DNA from: Vespula vulgaris
Lineage: Eukaryota > Arthropoda > Insecta > Hymenoptera > Vespidae
Reading direction: 5' to 3'
Assembly: GCF_905475345.1 (NCBI RefSeq)
Contig: NC_066586.1
Coordinates: 3,512,501-3,576,500 of the forward strand
Length of the DNA stretch: 64,000 nt
This document shows positions 40,568-53,178 of this stretch, piece by piece. Under the pieces are notes generated by a model that had not been told where the DNA came from, ran no database searches, and saw nothing but the letters and a program-made list of their open reading frames with translations. The translations under genes were made by a program, and so were the position numbers. The number at the start of each line of letters is the position of its first letter. Within the stretch, counting starts at the first letter, position 1.

Positions 40568-40580
40568 CGGTGATGATGAT
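40528..40580. repeat. (GAT)n trinucleotide repeat
   Basis: GAT units with GAC variants; the minus-strand His-rich frame across it is an artefact. Confidence 0.85.
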
Positions 40581-41482
40581 AATGAGGAATAATGATAGAA
40601 AATAAAATAATGGTGTATAAGAATTTACAGCAATCTTGCGAGCGCAGCATTATGCGAAATCTATGTGTCTTTCGAATAACAAATATTTAAATTCTCTATT
40701 TACATTAGGATATTTATACTTTTAAGCAGATAGGAGCGAAAGAGGGAAAAAATAAATCTTCTTTGCCCGCGTGACGGGAAGACCAGCGAGATGATATTTT
40801 ATTCGCCAAGATTATATACATATGTATTATTTATTCGATCGTCGGGTTAAAAAATATCGATCCTTTCGCTGACGAGATAATGGTTATCAAATTTTTAAAT
40901 ATATAACTATAAATTCGTTTCGAAACAGGAAATGAAAGAGAGAGAAAGAGAAGAGACAGAAAGAAAGAAATAAAGAAAGAAAAATATTTCATGTGTTCCA
41001 AAAGTAATGAATATTAATTATTATTCCAATATTCGTGCCTATCTCGTGAAACAGCGATAGGGTCGATTAAAAAAAGCGCTGCCAAATTCGCTTTAACAAA
41101 TTAATTATTATTCCATGTCCTGTGATCGATAAAAATCGTTTCATATCTAACGTCACGATATATCGATCGTAATTTCTTTTTTTGTATTGTCGTTTAAGTA
41201 AGAACGTAATCATATGCATACGTTCGAATTTTACTGCGGTAGCAAAACTTTTCCCATCACGTGGGCGTATACGTTCGACTACCGTTGGGGTCCACTTAAA
41301 GTTATTACAAATTTAACTTCATATAAGGTAATTTAACGAAGCGATACGCGCCAGATGGCAAAGAAATTTTCATCAAGGGAATGTCCTCGTGTATTCGTCT
41401 TTCGTGGTAAATTTTATTTATTTATTGTTAGCCATCTGGTGCAGTGATATAAATACGTATAAAAGATTGACAAAAAAGAAAG

Positions 41483-41503
41483 AGAGAGCGAGAGAGCGAG
41501 AGC

Positions 41504-41549
<46 letters not shown>
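41483..41549. repeat. (GA)n microsatellite
   Basis: A GA run with GC and AA interruptions. Confidence 0.85.
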
Positions 41550-41550
<1 letters not shown>

Positions 41551-42342
41551 AAATGAAGAGCATATACACTCTAGTGTTATTTATTATAAAACATGAGTTA
41601 TCTCTGAAGTTAGTAAGAAATGTCTATTTAAAGATAAGAGAGTCGATATAATATAATATAATAATTAATTAACTATAAGAAAGCTATCTCCTAATTCGTA
41701 TCGCGGTCATTAATTTTTCCGAAAAATATCTCTCTTTGAGATTTTTCAAAAAATTATCGATTATGGACGCGAAAATAGGATCATCACATACTACTTACAT
41801 AATGTATCTGTAGTGCTGTGCCATTAAAAACATTGACACGGCACATGCTCGAACTTCCGTTTGAAAACTAACGCGTGTAAATATATAGTATGGATAATTT
41901 AAGCTCTCTAATGGCAGTTTTCAATGCAATTTTTTAATGAGCGTATTTTCTTTTGATCCCTTCTCGATGCGTTTTATTGTTGCTTGCATGGCTACGTAAG
42001 AACGTTGAGAAGGGATGAAAGGTGAAACGTTGAAAAACGGCCAATAATACCTAATTCAAAAACACGATCCAAAGCACGTGGAAAAGAAGAATAATAAAAA
42101 GAAAAACGAATTACGCTTATGAAAACGCAGCTTTTTCGAATAAAATAGATTTCTTCCATTCGCCGATATTTAATTGTAAGATCTATTATGATTAACATAC
42201 AATTTTCTGATTTGCATTTTCTACTTATCAAATCTTTTCTTCCAATTTTGTATACATAAGATTGTGGATTCTAGTCGAGAGTCATCAAAAAATAATTATA
42301 TGATCGATAATTCGCAAAAGAGTTACCTTGAAATGCTTCTCA

Positions 42343-42343
<1 letters not shown>

Positions 42344-42388
<45 letters not shown>
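42344..42388. repeat. (AT)n microsatellite
   Basis: A pure AT run of about 45 bases, followed by GTATAT-rich sequence to about 42452. Confidence 0.9.
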
Positions 42389-42390
<2 letters not shown>

Positions 42391-43249
42391 GTCTATGTGT
42401 ATATATACATGTGTATATGTATATGTGTGTATATATATATATATGTATATATATTCGTCCATTACAGCAATATGTATATGTATATTTCCTGCGTTTGCTT
42501 ACAATTAGCAAGTACGAGAACATTCGTTTATAACGTAGAATATTAATTGTTATTCTTATTATTACTATGATTATTATTATTATTATAGAATCACTGCTCC
42601 TGCCCAGCGTTTTCTGCGAATTAGATTCGAGTGAGCTTCGAATCACGACGAGAAAGTGTCACGAGGACTTTTTCAACTAAGTTGTGTCTATAATAAATAA
42701 AATAAATCACGTATGTTACTCTTCTCGAAAAATGCTTGGATTAAATGCGAAGAACAGCTGATCAATGATTAGAAACGTTCGTGAGAAAGTACTTTCGATT
42801 TGATCATTAATAATTTAATTTCCTTTTTATTTGCAATTTTTTAATGCATCTATTTAATATAAGAGATATTAGCAGTTCGATAATAGATGACATTAACAAT
42901 GGCATTCACATAAATTATTTGTTAATTAAAGCGAACGTTAATATCGTTGTATGTTTATATTGAACATTTCTCTAATGCAATCCAAGTATATTCGTGAGTG
43001 AGAATGCGCTTGATCATACGTGAAGTAATTTATGCGTAATATTAAAGAGTAGAATGATAAAATTAAAAAAGAAAAAAAGAAAAAAAGAAAAAATAAATAA
43101 ATACTAGGAAGTATGTATGCCAAGCACAACACACAACTTATATAGTCATCTGAACTCTCTTGAACTCTCACGTGATCTTGTAGTTTCTAAATCGTACTTC
43201 ATGCGAGCCTATCTTCTTTTTCGCGAAGCATTTTTTCTCTCTTATAAGT

Positions 43250-43267
43250 AAATATATATATATATAA

Positions 43268-43317
<50 letters not shown>
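43250..43317. repeat. (TA)n repeat with TAAATA units
   Basis: TA dinucleotides with a few AAATAT units. Confidence 0.85.
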
Positions 43318-43321
<4 letters not shown>

Positions 43322-45585
43322 GGAAAAGAGAAAAAAGAATCAACCTTAAGTTAAACACACAGAGTACCGGTTAAACGTGTAATATATCCTGTTCAGGGTA
43401 TGGCAACAACCAAAATGGCAACTAATACAAGAAGTTTAAAGTTTATTTAAGAAAATAAGAAGAAAATGAAAAAGAAGAACGTTCATATTGTGATAATAAG
43501 ATACTCTTTCCCTCTGCCGTGGAACGATCGTAGTAACAAAACAATAAAGAACGTTGCGATAGTTCAAAAAATTCATAGATTCTGATATATAATAAAATAA
43601 AAAAAATAAGTGCATAAAACGAGGGAAAGTAAACGATTAAAGAAAGGCAATCTCTCAATCGTTATTTTTAATCATTATATACATGCATATGCAATTCTTT
43701 CGAAATAGCATTCGCTGACTGGTTATATACAGGTATACGCACGCAATGTTTTGTATATACATACATACATACGTATACATATACATATATATATATACAC
43801 ATACATATATATATATTTCTTTTAAAGAACTGTAAGTTCCTCTTATTCAGTTCAAAACTACTCCGTTACTACGATCCGGGCTTTTTACGGATAATCAACA
43901 TGGATAGCTTTGTATAAGAAGGATTTTAGATTAATCATCGTCTTATCAAATAAGTTATTAACGTATGGCTTTTACGTGAAAGTTGATGTACTTTGTTCGT
44001 TTATTATTAGGTATATAAATATATGTATATATATTTTTGGGATTACCTTTGTTGCAGTCAAAAAATGCAATGGTAACGTTACGATTTTTATATAGATTGT
44101 AAAATGAAAAATTAAGATATACTTTCCCATGATATATAATATGTGCGTTCGATCATTGCAAAAAATATGAAAAGAAAAAAGCAGAAAAAGAAAAGAAAAA
44201 AGATGTACCATGTCAGTTACACGTGAATAGCCCCTCCTTAAAGAAACGCTGATGTTGTAATCCTATATGTGATTCTATAGCAAACAGCAAGTAAAAAAAA
44301 AAGGAAAAGAAAAAAAATAATAAACCAAGAAAAACTCTACTGCTATTGTAACTTTCAGAGTTTAATAAAACGTTTTCACTAACAGAAAGGTCATTTACTG
44401 ATCTATTAGATATAAAGTTAGATTAAAATATGTGCACATAAAAATGTTGATTATTTTAAAAAATTCAATTCGTTTAATGGAGGATTATATTTTCGTATGG
44501 ATTCATTTATTGATTCGGAAATCATCGCGATAATTCTATCTTCAAATCTTTTTCATTCATAACTCGCCTACACAATGTTACGCTTACGTCATTCAATCGG
44601 AGGCTAATCTTTTGATAGCCCATACTGAACAACTTCCGTTTCTATTTTGAAGTGCATAGATAGATACGTACAGACATATATCCTTGTACATATGTATGCA
44701 AATGTATACATACGAAACAAGATTTCATAGAGTATCATCAGTAAGACTTTTATGGATTCCGTATACGCCATCCATTTTCGATGAAACGAAGTTCATACTG
44801 ATAAAAGAATTGGATGACTAACCTACGGTCGAGAATACAACTACGTCCTTGTGGATCAAATTACACGCTGGTAAAACAGAAAACTGAGAAATATTTTTTT
44901 TATTACTTCATCTTGCTTTCTTTAGGATTTTCGTCGTATTAAAAATACAAATTTCCTTTCTTGCCGAACTATGCGGTTTGTTATTCGTAAGTATAAATTT
45001 ATTTATTTTTCTGAATCATCCTTATAAAATATCTTTTTATTTTGCCAAGATCGTCTAAATTGTATATTTAGCAAATTTCTAATTTCTAATTTAATAAATT
45101 TAGTAAATAAAATTATTCGAATTATTCTATTGATTATGTCAAATGAATTTTCGATGATATAAATCCGAAATTGATTTGTACATATATGGGAATGTTTAAC
45201 TATAATAGTTAATGTAAAATATTCTCAACTTAGCATTTTACATTATTTAGCAACCATAAATACTCGTGAACATGGCTCCTCATTTGTGCTTCCATCAACT
45301 ATTTTCAAGAAGTTAGACATCATTTCGCAATACTTTTACATGTAGCAGCCAGTCGATATAATTAATTGGTAGTCGAGGTCGAAGGTCAGCAATCGCAGAC
45401 GACCCGAGGTTGTTCCTTGATTTTCTTCATTTTTCTCGGGGTGGATGGCGTTTTACGTTGTAACACGAAGGGACGATCCACTTGGTTGATCGAGGTCGAG
45501 CACGAACCCAAGTTGCTCTCGTTTACTTCGTTCGCATTGTCCCTTATTCACTTGGCCCTTCTCTTTGCATCTCTTTTACAAAAAA

Positions 45586-45595
45586 GAGAGAGAAA

Positions 45596-45629
<34 letters not shown>
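45586..45629. repeat. (GA)n microsatellite
   Basis: A GA run with AA interruptions at its 5' end. Confidence 0.85.
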
Positions 45630-46092
45630 CTTCAAATAATTCGAGTAACTAGTTGTTCCTAATTAATTTGTAACATGTTTGATTGATGACGTAATAGATT
45701 ATTTGATCCTTTATATGATAATCAATCAAACGTTGGTCGGTAAATTCGAGTAGTGGTTTATATTCCTATACTATATATTTCTTGCACGTGTGGGTGCACG
45801 AGTCCACGATAGGAATGTGACGAATGTTTACAATGACTGAATCAATCGTAATATTGTGTGCACGTGTATCTATCGTCTATGTACAAAATATTTCACGGAA
45901 GAAACTGGAAAGCTATAAAACGAAGAGAAAACGAATCCTGAGAACCCTAGTACTAAGGATGAAAGGTTAAAGGTGTAAGAATGCGTCTTTGTGTGCGTTA
46001 ACGCAAAGAGAGGTGGTGGAAAAAGCAGTGGTGGATGAAAGGAGGTAGGAAGGAAAGAACGAAAAGGAGGGAGAGAACGATGTAGGAGTGGG

Positions 46093-46122
46093 AATAAAAG
46101 AGGGGAGTAGAAGGAGAGTCAG
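46093..46122 (+). promoter_or_regulatory. candidate core promoter of gene C (TATA-like box plus initiator)
   Basis: AATAAAAG at 46093-46100 is a TATA-like element, and GTCAGG at 46118-46123 resembles the insect TCAGT initiator. Their spacing of about 28 bases matches a core promoter. A splice donor follows at 46479. There is no transcript evidence. Confidence 0.35.
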
Positions 46123-46478
46123 GTGAGGCTCGGTGTGAAGGTACCTTCGGCACGAGGCAAATGGGTGGCAGAAGGGTGGTTTATCGACCAGGACGCGAAC
46201 CTCGAGAAGCTCAGTATTCGCGGGACCATCACTCCGTTAAAACGGTCGCGCGCTAGACAGAAATTTTCCGTGATATCTTTCTCTTCCTTATTTGCCTTGT
46301 AACAAAGAGAAGAAAAAGAGAGCAATTAAGAAGAAAGAAATAAAAGAAGAAGTTCAAAGAGAAGATCAAGGAGTGTCCGATGCGAGTACCATCGAATTTT
46401 TAGACCATCATTCCTTGGTGAAACGCGCGAATTTCAAAAGGAATCACGACGTAGAGATAAAAGCTCTTGCACATCAAA
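46121..46478 (+). other. candidate first exon of gene C (probably untranslated)
   Basis: A GC-richer block ending at CAAA followed by GTAAGTAA, a good donor. The frame open from 46274 joins the candidate exon at 50646 in frame, but it contains no ATG, so the exon is most simply 5' UTR. A pyrimidine-rich stretch at 46276-46300 before AAAG leaves open that this is an internal exon starting near 46307. Confidence 0.4.
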
Positions 46479-47054
46479 GTAAGTAATATCATTGATGGCA
46501 AATTAGTGGTAATAGTTTTTAATTAAGAAAAATAAGGTCGTCGTAATTTCGTTCGTAATAATTATCCCATAATGAAATTCTTTTTCGTATTCGTTCGATA
46601 CTGTCGTTGGCTTGTCAGCTGTTAGATCGAAATGTAAATAAGGTCTTTAAAGTTGCCTGTAAAAATAAAAAAAGGTATAGATATAAACATACTTATGGTT
46701 AATGTTTTCTTTTAACTCATGGTACTCGTTAGAAATTGAAACAGACGGTGGCGATGGTCGTTCGCGTGCATTAGCTTTGTGTACTTTTACACGTAGACAT
46801 GCGAGTCTCGTTAAAATTATTCGAAGAAGGCTATCGTATATTTTTGCATTTCTTCGTTTCTCGTAATTCGCGTTCACGATATTACGTAGGTTGGCATTGA
46901 AGACTTAAAAAAAAAAAAAACGAAAGATTTCTCAAATTCAGAACGTTAATCCAATCGATTTTTTATCTCCAATCGCTTCCCGATCTTTTCTCAACGATCG
47001 AGTGACCCAGTTGTTGATCGCTTACTCGTCGCGGGTTCGCGAGATATTGTTGGA

Positions 47055-47070
47055 TGACCTATAGTGACCC
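47055..47070 (-). promoter_or_regulatory. DR4-type nuclear-receptor element
   Basis: TGACCT at 47055-47060 and TGACCC at 47065-47070, four bases apart. On the minus strand this reads GGGTCA, 4 bases, AGGTCA: the same half-sites and spacing as the first pair upstream of gene B. It lies about 0.6 kb downstream of the candidate first exon of gene C. Confidence 0.4.
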
Positions 47071-47829
47071 ATTTATCTGAAAGTTTTAATGAACCGGTCT
47101 AGAAACTCTAGTTTTCATCACGTGCATCGCGAATCCCCATAGACCAATTGTGAAATAATAACATTCCCTGAGTTTATCTCGATACTTTGATTATGGAATT
47201 GTTATGGCAATAAACTATTTTAGATTTAATAATAAACCTGATACATTCCATTTTACAAAATATCTTCTATATCAGATGAGATGAAAATATCCTATCCCAC
47301 AAAATCAAAAGTTAGAAAGTTTTCAAAGATAAGATTCCTAGATATAACATACGAATAATATGTGTAGATATATGTATAAATATAGAGATAATATAATCTA
47401 AAGTATATAGAACGGGGTGCAGCGACCCCGATTACCAAATCCATCTCGTCCGATATAGCTGGACGTCTCTGGAAGACAGCCAAGTCAAAGTCGCAATCGC
47501 ATTTAGTAGGAACGTCGACCGTGAGTCAACGTACGTAGGGGAGGCTCTGGAGCGAAGACGTTTCCATAAATCGTCGTTGTTCCCTTTTCGAGTGCTCTGG
47601 TATTCCGAATTGGTCGATAAATAGGTCTTTTCCATAGATTCATTATGCGGGAGAATGATCGTAAAAAATAAAAAAAAAGAATAGAAAAAGATATCAGCCC
47701 TTCCAAGAAGAAAAAAAGATTATATCTTTTATATTTGCTCGTATTTCATTTAAAACAAAAAAAAAAGAAAAGTAAAAGATAGTATGAAAAATAGTTTTAC
47801 AAAGGAATAGAAAATTACGTTACTTCGAA

Positions 47830-48003
47830 ATGGATCCTTCCACGAGGTTCACGCTGATTTATTATTTCCATGCTCAGCACGAAAGAGCCAAGGATGCAGC
47901 TTGGCATCCTCCCGGCGAAAAGGTGAACCACCTTGATGTCGTGCCGCCTTCGATAAAACCTGACTTGCATGCGCCATGCGAAGTCACGTATTTGCATAAA
48001 TAA
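47830..48003 (+). CDS. unrecognised 57-codon open frame in a GC-rich island
   Basis: A complete frame from ATG (context TCGAAATGG) to TAA, 57 aa, in a local GC rise within AT-rich intron. The composition is that of an ordinary soluble protein: it starts MDPSTRF, has a mixed charged and aromatic middle, and includes HPPGEK and VVPPSIKPDLHAP. No signal peptide or membrane segment is visible. A 60-codon minus-strand frame covers the same bases, so the strand is not certain. The VVP..I.........EVTY spacing weakly recalls the start of phosphatidylethanolamine-binding proteins, too weak for a call. It could be a small gene nested in the gene C intron, a lone exon, or a conserved noncoding island. 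Confidence 0.25.
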   Translation: MDPSTRFTLIYYFHAQHERAKDAAWHPPGEKVNHLDVVPPSIKPDLHAPCEVTYLHK

Positions 48004-48845
48004 TACCCCGGGCCATTTACTTTTATCGTTGAGACTGCACCTTCGATAGGGACTTTAATTGGGCGTAGGTACTAAGAAATTTCGTAAGAGACGAATTTCG
48101 TAGGAACTTTAACTCGGGTCGTTAACTCGCACGCAGATTGTAAATTCCTACTCTATTACGCATTTCTAATCGTTCCTAAAATCTCTTATCTTACGTTTTT
48201 AAATCGATTTCTTGAGAAGAGATAGGTCAACGTTAAATTATTCGAGTTACTACGTGAAATTAAGCTTTCTGTGAGGTAGGTTGAGGTACTTTACGACTGT
48301 TTCGCGTTATTCCCTATTCGGCTTTGCAATCATTCTTTCTCTCTCTCTTTTTCTCTTTCTTTGTTTCTTTGAATTCATTCTCACGTCGTTCAATCTGAGT
48401 ATAACGACTCGCCAAAAGGCAGAATTCAGACAAAAGGCTTTAGATTTTCCTGGTAGATGATAAGTCACGTCAGACTGCTACCGAATGCTACTTCCTCTTG
48501 CTAATTCTTCGTGAGCTCATAAAAAAAAGAAAAAGAAAAAAAAAAGAAAAAAGAAAAAAAAGAAGAAAATGGAAAAGAAAAATAATGAAAAAAAAAGAGA
48601 AAAGAAAAAAAGATGAGGGATTAATTAATGACAAATATTATACTTTTGCATATACATATGTACGTGTCTACCTAACTAGTATGGAAAGAGGGACACGTTT
48701 TTAATACGAAGTACAAGCTCTAATCCAGTCTCTTCTTTCTCCGCACTTTCTCGGACTCTCAAAGCTCTCTTGGCGGAGATCCAAAGCTTAGGGAGCAGCG
48801 AACTGGTTGCACCTTGTGGTGTGTCTATAGCCGGCCTCTACTACT

Positions 48846-48876
<31 letters not shown>

Positions 48877-48967
48877 GCGTTTGGTGGTGCACATGCAGCT
48901 GCAGCCATGACACCGAGAACCAGGCCACTGTCCCACTTTACGCCTTTCCGTGCAATAAAGGTTACCT

Positions 48968-48969
48968 CT

Positions 48970-49010
<41 letters not shown>

Positions 49011-49027
49011 GTCGTGTCGTCGTCGTC
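48968..49027. repeat. (TCG)n trinucleotide repeat
   Basis: TCG units with TTG and TGTCG interruptions in a GC-rich island that also has a CT run at 48843-48878. Open frames on both strands (polySer, polyArg) are artefacts. Confidence 0.85.
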
Positions 49028-50645
49028 GACATGACGTACACGTAACCGACTCCTTACGAAGCTCGTTTTACTATGAATCGAAAATCAGTAACGTTGAAAA
49101 TCTATAGAACGAAGGACATAGTATGTTTGATGGAATTTACTAGTAGTCTAGAAGAGATAGAGAGAGAGATAGAAAGAGAGAGAGACAGAGAGTTTTTTAG
49201 AAGGACTCTTACATTGTTAGAAAAAGACTTGAAATATTTCGTGTCGAGCAAATAAATGCTTTCTAATATAACGAGCGAATGAAGTATCCTTAGATTCCAG
49301 ACAGTAGATAATTTTAAGGACTCCCCTTCTAAATATTACCAAAAATATCTTCTCTTTCTTTTTATGCTTAGGAAAATTTATCATTGTTTCACTTAACGAT
49401 CTAACAATTTTATCATTTGAATTCTTTAAACGATGGGGAGAGAGGGAGAATATTTCATGTTACTATGAGACAAGGATCATGGGAATTAATCCATGATATT
49501 CTTTGACAGATTATCATTGATATTCTGCGACAGTTGTGTATACGTGAATGCAATTCGTAATTGTGCGGAACGTGAGGAAACACCTACATATGTACTTAGA
49601 AGTATGTATATATATGTACACGAATATATACATATATATCTCTACGTGCGTCATGCTTAAATAAATACTGTACTTGCACGTACGTCTTGTCGCGTACAGT
49701 TTTTTATCAGTGCATACAATGGAATTCACGCGGAACATAAAGTTTATCATTGACGCCTCCACAAATGTAAATCTAACGGAACGGAACTCTAATGAAGTTC
49801 ATTGGATCGTTTAAAAGAAATTGCACTTAACGATCTCCGATGACACAGACGACGTTTGTATTTTTCTTCCTTTTTCTTTTTTTTTTTTTTTCTTCTATCC
49901 TATAAAACACGCAATATTTTTCTTAATTATCATGGTCTACGTTATAAAAGTATAATTAATTAGATGAAAGTCAATCAGTTATAAAAAGGAAAAAAAAATA
50001 TTTTACGTGTAATATCCTGTAACGACAAATTTTATTGGACAATATTATTTTTTTACACGCATAATTATAATTTCGAAGAATCGATACATTTGTTCGAGAT
50101 ATTAAAAGGGTTGAACTCAAGGCTAACGCGTCCGCGTTATAATCGTGCTCTTGAATCTTACAATGGCAGCAACTAGATCTCTCGTGACGAGCGTATACAC
50201 GCACACACGTATATAGCCATATATACATATACGTAAAGAATTTGCATGTTAATCGGAAATAACGCGTTTATTCGTCATTACAATAAATAATTCCTTTATC
50301 TTTCTTCTCAACTCGTCCTTCATACGTGTTTTTAATACGATAAACAATAATCTGGAAGATGTAACAAAATACCTGTTAAAAAGAAAAAACAAAAGAAAAA
50401 TTTATAAAAAGAACGGAAAAATAACGATGAACTGTCTATCATCGAAAAGCCTTCAGACAACAACGCGAGTCTCGTACTCGATGCTATTATTGTTACACAG
50501 GATCGACACTTCGCAGTACGTAACAACTTTGCGTACTTAAGAAGTCCTTCGATTAATCGACGTACCACGACAGCTGATTCGTAAAAATAAAGTAGAAAAA
50601 AATGTGATTAATGTTTGTGTCGAATATATCATTTATCTTGTTCAG

Positions 50646-50886
50646 AAGGTGTAAGGGGTGATGTAACGTTGAGTAAAACCGATATAGCCAACGCTATAAC
50701 AGCGAGATCGTCGAATACACTAGATCAGTATTTATTCCAAATTAGAGATAGTACATTCGATCGCAATGTAATAGATCAACGATTACATTATCAGACAACA
50801 TTTGTCGATCAATCAAAAGTACAAGAGTATCGTTCTGAGAAGGTCGACTTCGAGAAGATGGAAAGAGAAAGAAAAAGTGAAGAAAA
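50646..50886 (+). other. candidate 5' exon of gene C with in-frame ATG
   Basis: The acceptor-like ATCTTGTTCAG ends at 50645 and the donor-like AAAA followed by GTAAGAG is at 50887. One frame is open throughout and joins both the candidate exon ending at 46478 and the exon at 53178 in frame. It contains an ATG at 50858, which would add ten residues (MERERKSEEK) before the first Met of exon 53179. The donor lacks the usual G at -1. Confidence 0.35.
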
Positions 50887-51111
50887 GTAAGAGAAAGAGA
50901 AAGAGAAAGAAAGAAAGAAAAAGAGGGATGAAGGGAAGGAGTAAGGTGGTCTCGTTAAGAGACTGGAAAGAGAACGATCGATGAGAATGAGGCGAGTGGT
51001 GGAAGGACGAGAGCGCAGCGATAGTTTTCTGACAGTGCAGCTGCACCCCTTGTGTGCCCTGGCTGTTCGATAACCGAGGTGCAACGTCCGCTGGCCCCGA
51101 GAATATATCTA

Positions 51112-51178
51112 GGCCACCGCCACCACCACCACCACCACCACCACCACCACCAACAGCACCACCACTAGCAGTGCTAGT

Positions 51179-51212
<34 letters not shown>

Positions 51213-51215
51213 ATA
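51112..51215. repeat. (CCA)n and (CAG)n triplet repeats
   Basis: A CCA/CAC run at 51112-51150 and a CAG/CAA run at about 51171-51215 in a GC-rich island. Low-complexity Pro/Ala and Gly frames over them are artefacts. It may mark a regulatory or transcribed block in the gene C intron. Confidence 0.8.
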
Positions 51216-51463
51216 TCAGTGCTACCAACACCATCACTACCCACATCACACCGGCCACAACCTACTCTAACTCGACAAGTAACGACACATACTAAACGAG
51301 TAACACTCACACTTGATGCCTGCACTTTCAACATAATAGACCGATCCACGTGCCTTGTGTATGATGATACCTTGTCAACCGGCACCTAGTAGCCCTGACA
51401 ACAACAAGCTCTTCCTTTGTTTCCTCTATAAAGGAACATACGTATATAAAAGAGAAAGAAAGA

Positions 51464-51496
51464 AAGAAAAGAAAAGAAAAGAAAAGAAAAGAAAAA
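51464..51496. repeat. (AAAAG)n pentanucleotide repeat
   Basis: About six AAAAG units. Confidence 0.85.
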
Positions 51497-52824
51497 GTTA
51501 CCCGAGGGTAAAAGAGAGAGGGAGAGACTTTGCGACGCAACTGGGATGGCGAAATTAATTCAAGGACACGACTAGGAAAATCTATTTCGATCGATGAGCA
51601 ATTCTTACGATGCTTTCATCGTGTATTCATCGATATCCTCGACCCGTTGCCTCCTTCGAAGGGAGAAGGTCGATAACTCGATGCGTACAACACCTCTTTT
51701 CCTTTCTTAGATGCACGGACCTCGATTTATTATCGGAAAAAGTAATCATCGCTGGGAAGATTCGTAGCTATTGATTCGGGAAGCTGCGAAGAGTTCTACG
51801 ACAGCTTGATTTATTTAGTTCTTTTTTTAGCTTCATTAGATTTATTTGTTATAGTAGGAGAATAATGTTGAGATTGTATTGTATAACTAAATTGTATATT
51901 GTTGGGTTTGATTTCGCGATATGTTTTAGTTGTATTGGAATTTTTATTTTTTCTTTGTCTATATACTTTCTTTTTCTTTTCCTTTTTCTGTTAAATTTGA
52001 AATAAAAATTTGTAAAAAAATGTATGTCTCTTAAAGTCTCCCACTCTTTTTTTTTCGCGTAATAACAATGATTTACTAACGAGACTACCACAGAATAGAA
52101 AGTATATAGAGAATAATATGAAAGAGATAATGGAAGGAAACGAATATGCAAAAAAGAATAATAAAATTGAGAAGGCGCCCACGTTGCCATAAAAATCTAA
52201 AATGTAGAACGTTGAGGTTTGAGAAAATCCAGAAAGGAATATCGAGATGTAATGTTCGCCTCTTCATATCTATGCATGTATCAAAGACTCGACACTGTTT
52301 CTTTGACCTTTTCCGATGTCACGTGCAGCGATACAAAATAGTTCGATCGGAAAGATATATTCTTTTTACCCTTATAAAATCGTTTCACGCAAGGAAGTCC
52401 GCCGATGACATTTTCTCTGATGAACCAAAAGAATTCTTACGATAAGTATGTTAGATAACATTATAATCGACTTCGTATATAATAGAATTGATCGAAACAG
52501 AACACGTAACATTTTGGAATATAACCCGCGAAACAAAGTCGTCAGAGTGAAACTAAAGATTCTACCCTCCTTAGTAAAGCCCCCTACTTGCTCGTGCATC
52601 CGTTAAAGCTGTTCCACTTTCCACGTCGAGCGTGCAGCTCTTCGATAACCCTGGATGATTTACACCTTGCTTGTAGGTTCTATTATTTCAAGCTACATAT
52701 TTCGAATCGAAATGTGAACGAGATATATTCCTTTATAATTTATGCCAAATTTTCGTTAGCACATCGTCGTTAATCAGTTTCTGAACAATCTACGGCTAAT
52801 CATTATTTATTTATTATTTCATAC

Positions 52825-52826
<2 letters not shown>

Positions 52827-52860
<34 letters not shown>
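52827..52860. repeat. (AT)n microsatellite
   Basis: A pure AT run about 320 bases before the first well-supported coding exon of gene C. Confidence 0.9.
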
Positions 52861-52862
<2 letters not shown>

Positions 52863-53178
52863 TTATGTGAAACATAGTACAATTAAATATTATCCAGACA
52901 AAAGAAAAGTTAAAAAATTTCTTTAAAACAAAACAGATCCTTTTAATTAATTTCTTTTACAAATTATATAATACGAAAAGATTAGTTTAAACTAAATAAT
53001 ATCAGAATAATACAAACCCACACAAAGTGGAAAAGGAATTAAACAATTGTAATATAATGAAATAGTTGTCATTTATATTGGTTTTATCGACATTTATTCT
53101 CGTTAAATTACTCTTCCTTGAGAAACAAAATGAAGAGATTCCTAAACGTATTCCAATAATAATTATCGTATTTACAGG

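Larger units (their letters stand above)
38302..46092. other. 3' region of gene B and intergenic DNA, no further gene seen
   Basis: After the stop of gene B a GA-rich stretch stays open in the same frame to 38538, best explained by purine-rich low complexity. The remaining 7.5 kb is AT-rich, with microsatellites at 38713-38762, 39158-39222, 40528-40580, 41483-41549, 42344-42388, 43250-43317 and 45586-45629. A slightly GC-richer patch at 45370-45530 has no recognisable protein. Confidence 0.6.
46479..53177 (+). other. long first intron region of gene C
   Basis: About 6.7 kb between the candidate donor at 46479 and the acceptor TTACAG ending at 53177. It contains a DR4 site at 47055-47070, a 57-codon open frame at 47830-48003, GC-rich islands at 48720-49060 and 50990-51390 with triplet repeats, and a candidate exon at 50646-50886. 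Confidence 0.4.

Noticed and set aside
50813..51389. Minus-strand 190-codon frame and plus-strand 111-codon frame with Pro, Ala and Gly runs
   Set aside because: They are generated by the CCA and CAG repeats; no stable non-repeat protein part is visible.
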